A stretch of DNA of 60,620 nt from Kiritimatiellia bacterium (GTDB lineage: Bacteria > Verrucomicrobiota > Kiritimatiellia > RFP12 > UBA1067): the NCBI GenBank assembly GCA_028686345.1, contig JAQUCE010000020.1:1-60620 (forward strand), in the 5' to 3' direction. Position numbers and translations under genes: made by a program. The notes under the pieces were generated by a model. The model was given only the letters and a program-made list of their open reading frames with translations, had not been told where the DNA came from and ran no database searches. This document shows, piece by piece, positions 15,877-25,500 of the stretch (position 1 is its first letter; every line of letters begins with the position of its first letter).

Positions 15877-18800
15877 ATGAAGAAAAAGATAAAAACTTTT
15901 ATGATTGCCGCAGTGCTGACCAGCTGTGCTTTTTTTAACTGCGTTGTGTCGGCTGCAGCTGAACTGGAGAACGAGTTCAGGGTTCCGCCCGACGCGGCCC
16001 GTCCTGGTGTCTATTGGTATTTTATGGATGGGAACCAGAACGCGGATGAGATGGTTGCGGATCTGGAGGCTATGGCTGGTGCTGGTATCGGCAGTGTTCT
16101 GTTTCTGGAAGTGAACATCGGGGTTCCTGCCGGCCCGATCTCTTTTATGAGTGAGACGTGGCAGGAGAATCTGGTGCGCGCCATCAAGACCGCCGAACGG
16201 CTGGGTATGGAGTTTATTCTGGGAACCGGACCGGGCTGGTCGGGCAGCGGCGGTTCATGGGTCAAAGCCGAGGATTCCATGCAGCACCTTGTTGGCAGCA
16301 GCACTGTGATCAAGGGTCCGGTGCTGTTCGAGCAAGCCCTGCCTGTGCCGGCCCCTCATGCGGCCAACCACTTTGCAGGCATGAGCCATGCGCATCAGGC
16401 TGAACGCGAGCAGTGGTATCAGGATGTGGCTGTGCTGGCTTTCCCAACGCCTGAAGAGGCGGCGCAGTTCGATGGCTACAGCATCAAGACGCTGAAGGAT
16501 GTCGGCCCATACTCTATCTGGAAGCATACAGCGACATCTGTCGCGATGGCCGCCGAATATCCTGAACTGGATACAGCGAAGGTTATCAAGTCCGAGCGCA
16601 TTGCTGACTTGACATCGCTGATGCAGCCCGACGGTACACTGCGCTGGAGTGTGCCGGAGGGCGATTGGACAGCCATGCGCTTTGTTGCCCGCAGTACCGG
16701 CCAGACAACCCGTCCCGCGCCCCGCGCTGGCCACGGTTTTGAGTGCAACAAGTTCAACGCCGCCGCCTACCGCCGCCACTGGGACAACTACCAAGGCCGC
16801 CTGCTGCAGAGGCTGGGAGCGCTCACACCCGGCAAGGGGTTGACCACCATTCACTTGGACAGCTGGGAGATGAGTTCGCAGAATTGGAGCGCGGCCTTTC
16901 GCAAGGAGTTCACCGGGCGACGCGGGTATGATCCGCAGCCCTACTACCCGGCCTACATGGGAATGGTCGTCGACAGCCTGGAGGTCACGGAGCGTTTTCT
17001 CTGGGATATGCGCACCACCGCCCAGGAGCTGGTACTGGAGCAATACGCCGGCGCAATCAAGACGCTCGCCCACCAGCATGGACTGAAGTATTCGAACGAA
17101 CCGTATGACATGAACCCGGCCGGCAATCTGGATCTGGGATCAGTGGCCGACATTCCAATGTGTGAATTCTGGAATGTCGCTGGTGGCGCTGATACGCAGT
17201 ACAGCTGCATTGAAGCGGTCAGTATCGCCCACACCATGGGCAAGCCGACTGTCAAAGCCGAGGCTTTCACCACAGGTGGCAGGGAGTATCTTAACTATCC
17301 CGGCAATATGAAGAACCAGACCGACTGGGCCTTTGCAATAGGGATCAACGGATTGATCTTCCACACCTTTCAACATCAGCCGCTGGGCGAAGGGGTCAAG
17401 CCGGGGATGACCATGGGCCCCTACGGCGTGCAGTGGCACCGCAACCACACCATGTGGCACCTCTTCCCCGCCTATCACCAGTACATAACCCGCTGCTCAC
17501 ATCTCCTGCGCCAGGGAGAGGCTGTGGCCGATATTCTCTACCTGACCCCCGAGGGGGCACCGCATATTTTTAAAGCTCCACAAGAGGCGCTGGCGGGGAG
17601 TCCGCGCTTGAGGGATAAAAAGGGCTACAACTTTGATGCTGTAAGTCCGCGTATTTTAAAGATGCGCGCGACTGTCGAGGATGGTAAAATCGCCTTCCCC
17701 GAGGGCAGTCGCTACAGTGTGCTGGCGCTTCCGAACGTCACCACCATGACCCCGGAGTGCCTCTCCAAGATCATTGAACTGGTGCGGGACGGCGCAACTG
17801 TGATCGGCAATCCACCGCGCAAATCCCCGAGCCTGGTCGGATTTCCCGAGTGCGACCAGCAGGTCAAAAAACTTGCTGAACAACTCTGGGGCGCGGAGCC
17901 GCAGGCAGTGCGCGAGGTTGACAAAGGGTGCATTGTTCTGAACCCAGACGTGCAGCCAACAGCCGAGTTGGCAAAGCCACTGGCCGAGGTGGCGGGCTGG
18001 ATCTGGTTTGATAAAGGCAGTCCAGCGCATGACGCCGCGGCGGGTGATGTTCACCTCCGCACAACCTTCAAAATTGAGGATATCAGGGAGGTTGAGAGCG
18101 CTTTTGTCGAAGCCACTGCTGATAACTCCTTCACGCTGCAGATCAACGGTCGTCAAATTTTGAGCGGGGATAACTTTAAGAACGTCCCGCGGGCTTTTAT
18201 TTTAGCGGCTCTGCGCTCCGGTGAAAATATTGTCACAGCCATTGCCAACAATGCGCAGAGCGCACACAGTAATCCGGCCGGGTTCATTGCCGCCTTACAA
18301 CTGACATCCAAAGCAGGTGGCGTCACGGTGATTGCAACCGATCAGAGTTGGCAGGCGAGTTTGGATGGCGCCAACTGGTCGGCAGCCAAGCGGCTGGGCG
18401 GAGGCTCTATGGCGCCCTGGGGCCTGAAAGGTGCGAACACGGTGGAAGAGCTCTATCCCCGCTATGATTTCATAGCTGCGCTGCTCTCTGAAAAAGGCAT
18501 TCCTGAGGATTTTCAATCCGATGCTCCGCTCCGTTACGGCCACCGCCGCACCGCGGATGAGGAGATTTATTTCGTGGCCAACACCATTGATAAAAGCGTC
18601 AAGGCGAGCTGCACCTTCCGGGTTGCAAGAGGAGCGCCGCAGTTGTGGGATCCTGTAACCGGCACAACCCGAACGCTACCGGAGTTTACGCATCAGGGGA
18701 CGACCACCTCGCTGCCCATCCACTTTGAAGCGCATCAGAGCTACTTCATCGTATTCAGGAGTCAGGAGGCAGGAGACAGGGGACAGGGGTCAGGAGACAG

Positions 18801-19380
18801 GGGTCAGGGGTCAGGAGACAGGGGTCAGGGGTCAGGAGACAGGGGTCAGGTGATGGGTATAGATGGCTCCTGGGAGGTTACGTTTGATCCTAAATGGGGC
18901 GGCCCTGAAGGTGTTGTGTTTGAAACATTACAGGATTGGACGCAGCGCGAGGAAAGCGGCATCAAATACTACTCCGGCAGTGCCATCTACCGCAAGAGCT
19001 TTGATGCGCCCGGTTTTAGCGGAGAGTCCATCTACCTTGACCTGGGCACTGTGCACGATATGGCGCGGGTGAGGTTGAATGGCAAAGATCTCGGTGTTGT
19101 GTGGTGCGCACCATGGCGGGTGAATATCACCGATGTGGTTAAGTCGAAAGAGAATCAACTGGAGATCGAGATCGTCAACCGCTGGCCGAACCGTCTGGTC
19201 GGCGATCAGCAGCCACCTGATAAGGATCTCCGCACCCTGAAATGGGAGTCAGGCTTGCTGGGCGGCAGGGAGTACAAAACCGGGCGCTATACCTTTACAA
19301 CCGGCAGGGTACAGACGCAGCTTCTGCCGTCCGGACTGATCGGGCCGGTACGCGTTTTACGGCTTAGTGGGAATAAATGA
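15877..19380 (+). CDS. Exported GH106 alpha-L-rhamnosidase with in-frame repeat insert
   Basis: An 1167-residue secreted enzyme. A signal peptide (MKKKIKTFMIAAVLTS...A) closely matches that of the paralogue at 22549. GH106 landmarks are PGVYWYFMDGNQNADEM, GTGPGWSGSGGSWVK, LRWSVPEGDWTAMRF, IHLDSWEMSSQNWSAAF, EAFTTGGREY, and a C-terminal sandwich with GSWEVTFDPKWGGPEG, IYRKSF and VNRWPNRLVGD. Between the catalytic part and the last sandwich, residues about 964-992 are a run of GDRGQGS units encoded by a 21-bp tandem repeat that keeps the frame; paralogues have only a short linker there. The gene ends 10 bp before rhaM, so it is surely co-transcribed with it. Confidence 0.9.
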   Translation: MKKKIKTFMIAAVLTSCAFFNCVVSAAAELENEFRVPPDAARPGVYWYFMDGNQNADEMVADLEAMAGAGIGSVLFLEVNIGVPAGPISFMSETWQENLVRAIKTAERLGMEFILGTGPGWSGSGGSWVKAEDSMQHLVGSSTVIKGPVLFEQALPVPAPHAANHFAGMSHAHQAEREQWYQDVAVLAFPTPEEAAQFDGYSIKTLKDVGPYSIWKHTATSVAMAAEYPELDTAKVIKSERIADLTSLMQPDGTLRWSVPEGDWTAMRFVARSTGQTTRPAPRAGHGFECNKFNAAAYRRHWDNYQGRLLQRLGALTPGKGLTTIHLDSWEMSSQNWSAAFRKEFTGRRGYDPQPYYPAYMGMVVDSLEVTERFLWDMRTTAQELVLEQYAGAIKTLAHQHGLKYSNEPYDMNPAGNLDLGSVADIPMCEFWNVAGGADTQYSCIEAVSIAHTMGKPTVKAEAFTTGGREYLNYPGNMKNQTDWAFAIGINGLIFHTFQHQPLGEGVKPGMTMGPYGVQWHRNHTMWHLFPAYHQYITRCSHLLRQGEAVADILYLTPEGAPHIFKAPQEALAGSPRLRDKKGYNFDAVSPRILKMRATVEDGKIAFPEGSRYSVLALPNVTTMTPECLSKIIELVRDGATVIGNPPRKSPSLVGFPECDQQVKKLAEQLWGAEPQAVREVDKGCIVLNPDVQPTAELAKPLAEVAGWIWFDKGSPAHDAAAGDVHLRTTFKIEDIREVESAFVEATADNSFTLQINGRQILSGDNFKNVPRAFILAALRSGENIVTAIANNAQSAHSNPAGFIAALQLTSKAGGVTVIATDQSWQASLDGANWSAAKRLGGGSMAPWGLKGANTVEELYPRYDFIAALLSEKGIPEDFQSDAPLRYGHRRTADEEIYFVANTIDKSVKASCTFRVARGAPQLWDPVTGTTRTLPEFTHQGTTTSLPIHFEAHQSYFIVFRSQEAGDRGQGSGDRGQGSGDRGQGSGDRGQVMGIDGSWEVTFDPKWGGPEGVVFETLQDWTQREESGIKYYSGSAIYRKSFDAPGFSGESIYLDLGTVHDMARVRLNGKDLGVVWCAPWRVNITDVVKSKENQLEIEIVNRWPNRLVGDQQPPDKDLRTLKWESGLLGGREYKTGRYTFTTGRVQTQLLPSGLIGPVRVLRLSGNK
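18766..18850 (+). repeat. 21-bp tandem repeat inside the GH106 gene
   Basis: About three and a half copies of a 21-bp unit (ggagacaggggtcaggggtca). The unit is a multiple of three, so the host reading frame survives and codes for GDRGQGS repeats. Base content and wording (tcagg, ggagtc) resemble the intergenic low-complexity repeats of this genome rather than the surrounding gene. Confidence 0.9.
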
Positions 19381-19390
19381 GGGGTTTAAT

Positions 19391-19705
19391 ATGACACGCT
19401 TAGCGTTTAAAATGAAGTTGAAACCAGGCTGTGAGGCCGAGTATAAAAAGAGGCACGATGAGATCTGGCCGGAGCTCTCAATTGTGCTCCGCGAGGCCGG
19501 GGTCTCTGAGTACACTATCTTTCTTGACCCTGAGGGCCTGACGCTGTTCGCAGTGCAGAAGCTCGCAGAGGGAAACGCAGCCAACCACCTGCCGCAGGAT
19601 CCGATAGTGCGTAAGTGGTGGAGTTTTATGAGCGACATCATGGTTACCAATCCCGACCATTCGCCAGCCTGCGTGACACTGCCCGAGGTGTTTCATATGC
19701 ACTGA
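19391..19705 (+). CDS. rhaM: L-rhamnose mutarotase
   Basis: A 104-residue cytosolic protein, the exact usual length of RhaM, which interconverts alpha and beta anomers of L-rhamnose so that RhaA can use the sugar. The start is ATG 19391 (MTRLAFKMKLKPG) behind gaggggt; a longer frame from 19367 would run into the upstream gene. Family landmarks are EYKKRHDEIWPEL, SEYTIFLD and KWWSFMSDIM. It directly follows two GH106 genes, which supports L-rhamnose as the released sugar. No rhaA, rhaB or rhaD is visible in the window. The stop codon is the first codon of a dispersed repeat. Confidence 0.93.
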   Translation: MTRLAFKMKLKPGCEAEYKKRHDEIWPELSIVLREAGVSEYTIFLDPEGLTLFAVQKLAEGNAANHLPQDPIVRKWWSFMSDIMVTNPDHSPACVTLPEVFHMH

Positions 19706-19852
19706 AGCAGCTAGTCGCCGCCTGCAAAAGAGCTTGTGTGATGTGCGGAAGGTCGTAGCCCTCACAAAAAGTTTGTGATTAAGAGCCCGCTGCTACAGTG
19801 CGGGTTATTGAGAAGTTACTGTAAAAGTGATAATGAAGTAGTGCAAGCATCA
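19703..19852 (+). repeat. Modular intergenic repeat, copy 1
   Basis: Begins on the rhaM stop codon as TGAAGCAGCTAGTCGCCGCC and runs through a ttgtgtgatgtgcgg segment and a gtttgtgattaagagcccgc segment to GGTTATTGAGAAGTTACTGT and gtagtgcaagcatc. The same blocks occur at 22394, 37546, 43882, 46300 and 34689 in different combinations. Here the middle block is missing. Confidence 0.75.
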
Positions 19853-19870
19853 ACAAAAAGGAAGATCACA

Positions 19871-20162
19871 ATGACGATGACCCCAAGAGAACGTGTGCTG
19901 TGAGCTTTTAAGAGAAACCCTGGTGTGCCGGATCGCGTACCGATTCGGGGACATCTTCGCCTTCTGGGGTGCTATTGACCAGCAGTACCTGCTACCGCGC
20001 GGCACAGATGCAGAACTGGAGGCGGATATTATCGAGAAGATTACGGTGCTCGGTGCAGAGGGCGGTTATATGATCTCGCCGGCACATATCCTGCAGAGTG
20101 ATGTTGCGCCCGAACGGGTGGAAAAATTTATCTCCCTGTGCAAGCAGCATGGGGCATATTAG
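19871..20162 (+). pseudogene. Uroporphyrinogen decarboxylase-like gene, internally deleted
   Basis: The reading frame from ATG 19871, behind aaggaag, gives MTMTPRERVL and then a stop: this is the normal first stretch of URO-D-family proteins. A second frame follows at once with RFGDIFAFWGAIDQQYLLP and GGYMISPAHILQSDV, the normal C-terminus of the family. About 230-300 residues between them are missing. Such URO-D-like proteins (often corrinoid methyltransferase-like) commonly sit beside glycoside hydrolases in PVC genomes. Both ends and the ribosome binding site survive, so the deletion is probably recent. A further shred of the same gene lies at 25992-26075. Confidence 0.7.
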
Positions 20163-20242
20163 GGTGGAAGGTGTAAAACAGTCTGTGCCGGGTGTGAATG
20201 CCCTGCTCAGGCAGAGATGAATTAACGAGCAAGGAGATGAAG

Positions 20243-22396
20243 ATGAGGACACACAGAACAATGAAAAGCGTTATTTTGCAGGCAGCAGTGGCAGGTTGTC
20301 TGGTTTTCGCAGCCTCCATGGCGGATGCGCTGGAGAACACTGGCTTTGAGGTGCCGGTTCAAGCTGCCGGCGGCTATAAATATACACCCGCCGGGGCATC
20401 CTGGAGCTTCAGTGCGAGCGCAGGTCTATCCGGCAAGGATGGGCCTTGGAAATGTAATAGCATTTCGCCCGATCCTCTCGGAGCTCAGTTTGCCTATCTT
20501 CAGGGTGCCGCCAGCATCAGTCAGACGATCAGCGGCCTTGCGGTTGGGGCCAGCTACGTGCTGAGCTTCTATGAATCGTATCGCACAGCAAAAAGTCCTG
20601 GCAACACCTTGAGCGTGACCCTGGATGAGGGGCTGCCAACCGAGATGACAATTTACAACAACCCCAATGTGTCGAGTCCAACGTGGGCTTTACGCACGGC
20701 CACAGCTTTTGTCGCGGAGAAGAGCTCCTACACTCTGACCTTCCGCTCCACCAACCAATTGGGTGACACAACCACTATCATTGACGGGGTAACCCTCGAA
20801 GTGCTGTCCGCAACGTGGATTTCGTATGTCAAGGTCACCAATGATGCTGATTGTGATATCCGCGCATTCAAAACTTACACCCACAAGTTGGATTTCGGAC
20901 AAGGTACACCGGGGGCGCTGATCAACGGGGTGCAGTTCGACGCTTACAACACAGCGGCTAACGGAACGCTGAATTTTATAAATCAGGTCTCTTCCGGCAC
21001 GGTTGCCGACCATAGTGGCAATGGCGTTAACGATGCTCCTGCCGGGATCTCCGGCAATCTGTACAATCTGATGAAGGATATGTATTACAACGGCAGCTTC
21101 TCTGCCGGCGGCACAACCACCTGGAAATTGAGCGGGCTGACCGCCGGTGTCAACTATGATGTCCGCATCTATGTGCGGCAGTGGAGGTCGGTTGCCGCCC
21201 GAACGGCGACCATAGTCTTCGATCCTGATGGCGCGGGCCCCATCTCGGATTCGAGTGCGACGATCAACGAGGATGATGCCAGGACAGTCGGCATGAGCGC
21301 TGCGGCAGATGGCTATTATATCAACTACCGCTTCCCCGCTGTGGACGGTGAGGATCTTGTCATTACTTGCACTCAGCCGAATGCCAACATGGCCTGGCAT
21401 CTCTATGGAATAACCTGTGAGCAGGTGCAGCCGACGGTCAAACTGCTGAATCCGGGCAACAATGCCGCCGGTGTGCTACTGGCGGCTGATCTGGTGGCGA
21501 CCTTCAATACAATTATTCGGAAAGGAAGCGGCAATATCACGCTCAAGCGCAGCAGTGACAACAGTGTGGTGGAGACCTTTGATGTGAGCAGCGGGGCAGT
21601 CACTGTCAACGGAGTACAGGTAAAAATCAACCCTGCCAAAGATTTAGAGCCGTACACCGGCTATTACCTCGAGATGGATGCCGGAGCGTTTAAAGATCTG
21701 ACCGGCATTGGCTGCCCGGCAGTTACCGGTAACTCATTGTGGAGTTTCACCACAATGTCGGATATTTTCACCTTCGTACAAATCACCAACGACGTTGATT
21801 GCGGCATCAAGTCCGGTAAAACGTACACCCACAAGCTGGATTTCGGGCAGGGTACGCCGGGGGCGCTGATCAACGGAGTGCAGTTCAACGCTTATAACAA
21901 AGCGGCTAACGGAACGCTGAATTTCACCAATCTGGTCTCTTCCAGCTCGGTTGCCGACCACGCTGGCGACGTTCCTGCCGGGATCACAGGTGGGCTAGTT
22001 CAGCTGCTGAGCGATATGTATTTCAATGACAAAGGCACTGCAGGCGGCACAACCACCTGGAGGTTGAGCGGGCTGACAGCAGGTGTCAACTATGATGCCC
22101 GCATCTATGTGCGGCAGTGGAAGTCGGTTGCCAACCGATTGGCAAATTTCGTCTTCGACCCGGATGGCAGCGGCCCCATCTCGGATTCGTTGCTGGGGGT
22201 TAATGAAGATGACGCTCGGTCAGTTGGAATGGGTGCCGCGAATGATGCCTATTACATAAGCTATCGCTTTACCGCTGTGAGCGGGGAGGATCTTGTGATC
22301 ACCGCCACCCAACCCATACCCACCTTTGCCTGGCATCTCTATGGAATTACGAATGAGGTGATCCCGCCCGCCGGGACGGTCATTCTAATTAACTAA
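20243..22396 (+). CDS. Exported modular beta-sandwich protein with internal duplication
   Basis: A 717-residue secreted protein, starting at ATG 20243, six bases after AAGGAG. A signal peptide (VILQAAVAGCLVFAASMADA) is followed by a PEP/DUF642-like sandwich (about 27-200, GFEVPVQAAGGY), a first module of about 210 residues (KTYTHKLDFGQGTPGALING), a Big_5-type Ig-like domain (about 425-515, LLNPGNNAAGVLLAADLVAT) and a second copy of the 210-residue module. The two copies are also very similar in DNA. The C-terminus, PPAGTVILIN, resembles that of the protein ending at 12399. No catalytic motif was seen; a glycan-binding or surface role is likely. Confidence 0.75.
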   Translation: MRTHRTMKSVILQAAVAGCLVFAASMADALENTGFEVPVQAAGGYKYTPAGASWSFSASAGLSGKDGPWKCNSISPDPLGAQFAYLQGAASISQTISGLAVGASYVLSFYESYRTAKSPGNTLSVTLDEGLPTEMTIYNNPNVSSPTWALRTATAFVAEKSSYTLTFRSTNQLGDTTTIIDGVTLEVLSATWISYVKVTNDADCDIRAFKTYTHKLDFGQGTPGALINGVQFDAYNTAANGTLNFINQVSSGTVADHSGNGVNDAPAGISGNLYNLMKDMYYNGSFSAGGTTTWKLSGLTAGVNYDVRIYVRQWRSVAARTATIVFDPDGAGPISDSSATINEDDARTVGMSAAADGYYINYRFPAVDGEDLVITCTQPNANMAWHLYGITCEQVQPTVKLLNPGNNAAGVLLAADLVATFNTIIRKGSGNITLKRSSDNSVVETFDVSSGAVTVNGVQVKINPAKDLEPYTGYYLEMDAGAFKDLTGIGCPAVTGNSLWSFTTMSDIFTFVQITNDVDCGIKSGKTYTHKLDFGQGTPGALINGVQFNAYNKAANGTLNFTNLVSSSSVADHAGDVPAGITGGLVQLLSDMYFNDKGTAGGTTTWRLSGLTAGVNYDARIYVRQWKSVANRLANFVFDPDGSGPISDSLLGVNEDDARSVGMGAANDAYYISYRFTAVSGEDLVITATQPIPTFAWHLYGITNEVIPPAGTVILIN

Positions 22397-22530
22397 AGCA
22401 ACTAGTCGCCGCCTGTCTGCGTGCTACGCACAGGGCAGGCAACCAAAAGGGTTTGTGTGATGTGCGGGGGGTCGTCACTCTCATTCAGAAGTTTGTGATT
22501 AAGAGCCCGCTGAAGCGTGAACAACAAACA
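22394..22530 (+). repeat. Modular intergenic repeat, copy 2, with inserted hairpin
   Basis: Starts on the stop codon of the 20243 gene as TAAAGCAACTAGTCGCCGCC and follows copy 1 (19703) to the gattaagagcccgctg segment. It differs by an insert of about 29 bp (tctgcgtgctacgcacaggg and flanks, 22411-22442) that forms a hairpin also found at 57700 and 59143. The tail gcgtgaacaacaaac belongs to the middle block seen at 37790 and 43960. Confidence 0.75.
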
Positions 22531-22548
22531 GAAAGCGAGAATCAGATT

Positions 22549-25500
22549 ATGAAGATGAATGTGAAAATTTTTATGATTGCAGCCGTGCTGATCGGCTGTG
22601 GTGGATTTAACTGCGCTGTCTCGAATGCAGCTGAGCTGGATGCCGGTTTCAGGAATCCGCCGCGTGCTGCCGGGGTGCGTTGCTGGTGGTGGTGGCTCAA
22701 CAGCAATGTGACCAAAGAGGCGATCACCCGCGACCTGCAGGCCATGCACGACAAGGGCTTCAGCGGGGCGATGATATTTGATGCGAATGGATCAAATCAG
22801 CGTGGCAACGTTAATGTGCCGAATGGGCCGATGTATGGAAGCGAAGAGTGGACGGATTTGTATCTGCACGCTCTGCGGGAAGCCGAGCGACTGGATCTCA
22901 AGATCGGTCTCTCCATTCAGAGCGGGTGGAATCTGGGCGGGCCGGGCGTAACGCTCGATGATAAGGCCAAGCAGGTTACATCAGCGCAGATTCAGGTTGA
23001 TGGAGCGGCTGAGATCAATCTGAAGCTCCCTGTGCCAAAGGCGAACTATGATTATTACCGTGATATCTGTGTGCTGGCTTATCCCGGCAAGGGTGTTCAG
23101 GGTGTGCCGTTCAAGCTAACGGCCAGCTCGGCGCAGGCGGATCATCCCGTTGAAAACATCAATAGCGGTGGGTTCTGGGTTAGCGGCGGCAAAGAGAGCG
23201 GGCGAGGGCCCACATCGAAGTCACCGGAGTGGATTGAGTTTACCTTTGATAAAAGGGTGGCAATCACAGCTTTGAACCTCACTGGCCGAAAGGGCTATGG
23301 TCCCAAGCTCGGCTGGGTGGAGGCCATTGACTCCAAGCAGCGAACGAAAAGCTTCCAGCTCAAGGATGGCAGTAACGCACTCGCCTTTGATGCAATCGAG
23401 GGCAAGGTCATACGGGTGGTTTTTGCAGATTCGTATGATCCCTCACACCCTGCCGCGCCGCGCAATGTGCAGGTTGTCAGCGCTCAGCTAATCGATCAGG
23501 ATGGCAAAGGGCTGACAGGCGGCGGCACCGGCAATCCGATCAGCAACCTCAGCGCCAAGACCGGCGCCAGGGAGCTGGGTGGATCAGCGCCGGATTGCCG
23601 CTTTCTGCTGAACGACCTTCCCGCGACTGATGGTGAAGAGGATACAAAGCTGGGTGATATCATTGATATAACGGATAAGCTAAGTAAGGACGGAACCTTG
23701 AAGTGGAGCGCTCCGGCGGGCCGGTGGATAATACTGCGGATTGGTTACACTCCGACGGGTGCGCATGTTTCGACCTCAAGCGACAGCTGGCAGGGCCATG
23801 TCCTTGACTACCTCAGCAAGGATGTCTTTAACCGCTACTGGAATGATGTGGTTGAGCCTTTGCTTAAAAAAGCGGGGCCGCTGGCAGGAACTGTGCTGAC
23901 AGAACTTGAAACAGATAGCTGGGAGTGCGGCGGCATGAACTGGAGCCCGGGACTGGCAGAGGAGTTCAGGCAGTACAATGGCTATGAGATTGTCAAGTAT
24001 CTACCAGTGGTTGTGGGCAAGATTATAGAGAGCCGCGAGGCGAGCAACGCCTTTCTAGCTGATTTCCGTAAAACCATTGCCCACTGTGTCTCTGAGAATC
24101 ACTACAAAACCTTTGCTGAAAACGCCGCCCGCTACAAGATCGGCATTCAGCCGGAGTGCTCCGGTCCGCACGCCGGTCCTATTGATGGCATTAAAAACTA
24201 CTCGCACAGCTCGATTGTTATGAGCGAGTTCTGGGCGCCCTCGCCGCACCGGCCGAATCCGCAGGATCGTTTTTTTGTCAAGCAGGCCTCCTCCGCGGCG
24301 CATATTTACGGTAAACAATATGTGGGGGCCGAGGCCTTCACAACCATCGGGCCGCACTGGAATGATCTGCTCTGGTATAGCCAGAAACCGGCGATGGATT
24401 ATGAGTTCTGCGAAGGGATGAATATGATCTTCTTTCACACCTTCACCTGCTCGCCGCAGGAGATGGGATTGCCGGGTCAGGAGTATTTCGCCGGCACACA
24501 TGTGAACCCGCAGGTCACCTGGTGGAATGAGTCAGCTGTTTTTATAAATTACATCAACCGCATTCAGAGTGTTGTGCAGCAGGGGTCATTTGTAGCGGAT
24601 GTGCTCTATTACTATGGCGACCATGTCCCGAATATCGCCGGCTACAAAGGGTTCAACCAGGCCGGCTCGCTGCCGGGTTACGACTACGATGTCACCAACG
24701 AGGATATCCTGCTGCGCCTGACCGTGGCTGATGGCCGCATCGCGGTGCCGGGCGGGGTGCGCTACCGCATGCTGGTGCTGCCCGACCACAAGGTGCTCTC
24801 GCTGGCGGCTCTGAAGATGGTGGAGTCGCTGCTGGCGCAGGGTGCCACGGTGCTGGGCGCCAAGCCGGAGCGGCTGGTCAGCCTGGTAGGTGGCGCTGCC
24901 GCACAACGCGAGTTTCACGCATTAGCCGCTAAGCTCTGGGGCGATAACCCCGCTGAAGCGGGTCAGAAAAAGGTTGGCTCAGGGCGGCTGGTCTGGGGAC
25001 AAAGCTCCCGCTCGCTGCTGCAGGCCGATGGTTTGGTTCCCGACTTCGAGGCGCTCAATGCCGGGCGCCAGGCGGATTACGAGTATATCCACTACACGAT
25101 TGAGGGCGCGGATGTGTACTTTGTCTGCAATCAGAGCACCGAGATACGGGCAGCGGAGCTGGCCTTCCGCGTCAGTGGACGTCAACCAGAACTTTGGAAT
25201 CCCGCGACCGGCGAGATCCGCCGGGCGGATGCCTTCGTGATCAAAGGGGAGCGGACGATTGTGCCGGTAAGCTTTGATCCGCATGGCAGCATGTTTGTGA
25301 TCTTCCGGGAGAAGAGCGATAGCCAGGGCGCTCCTGGATCAAACTTCCCGGCGTGGCAGGAGCAGCAGCGCCTTGCCGGACCGTGGGATCTCAGCTTTGA
25401 TCCGGCGTGGGGCGGGCCTGCCGGCCCGGTGCGCTACGATACGCTGGCCAGCTGGACAGAGCACAGCGATCCCGGGATTAAATACTACTCCGGCAAGGCC

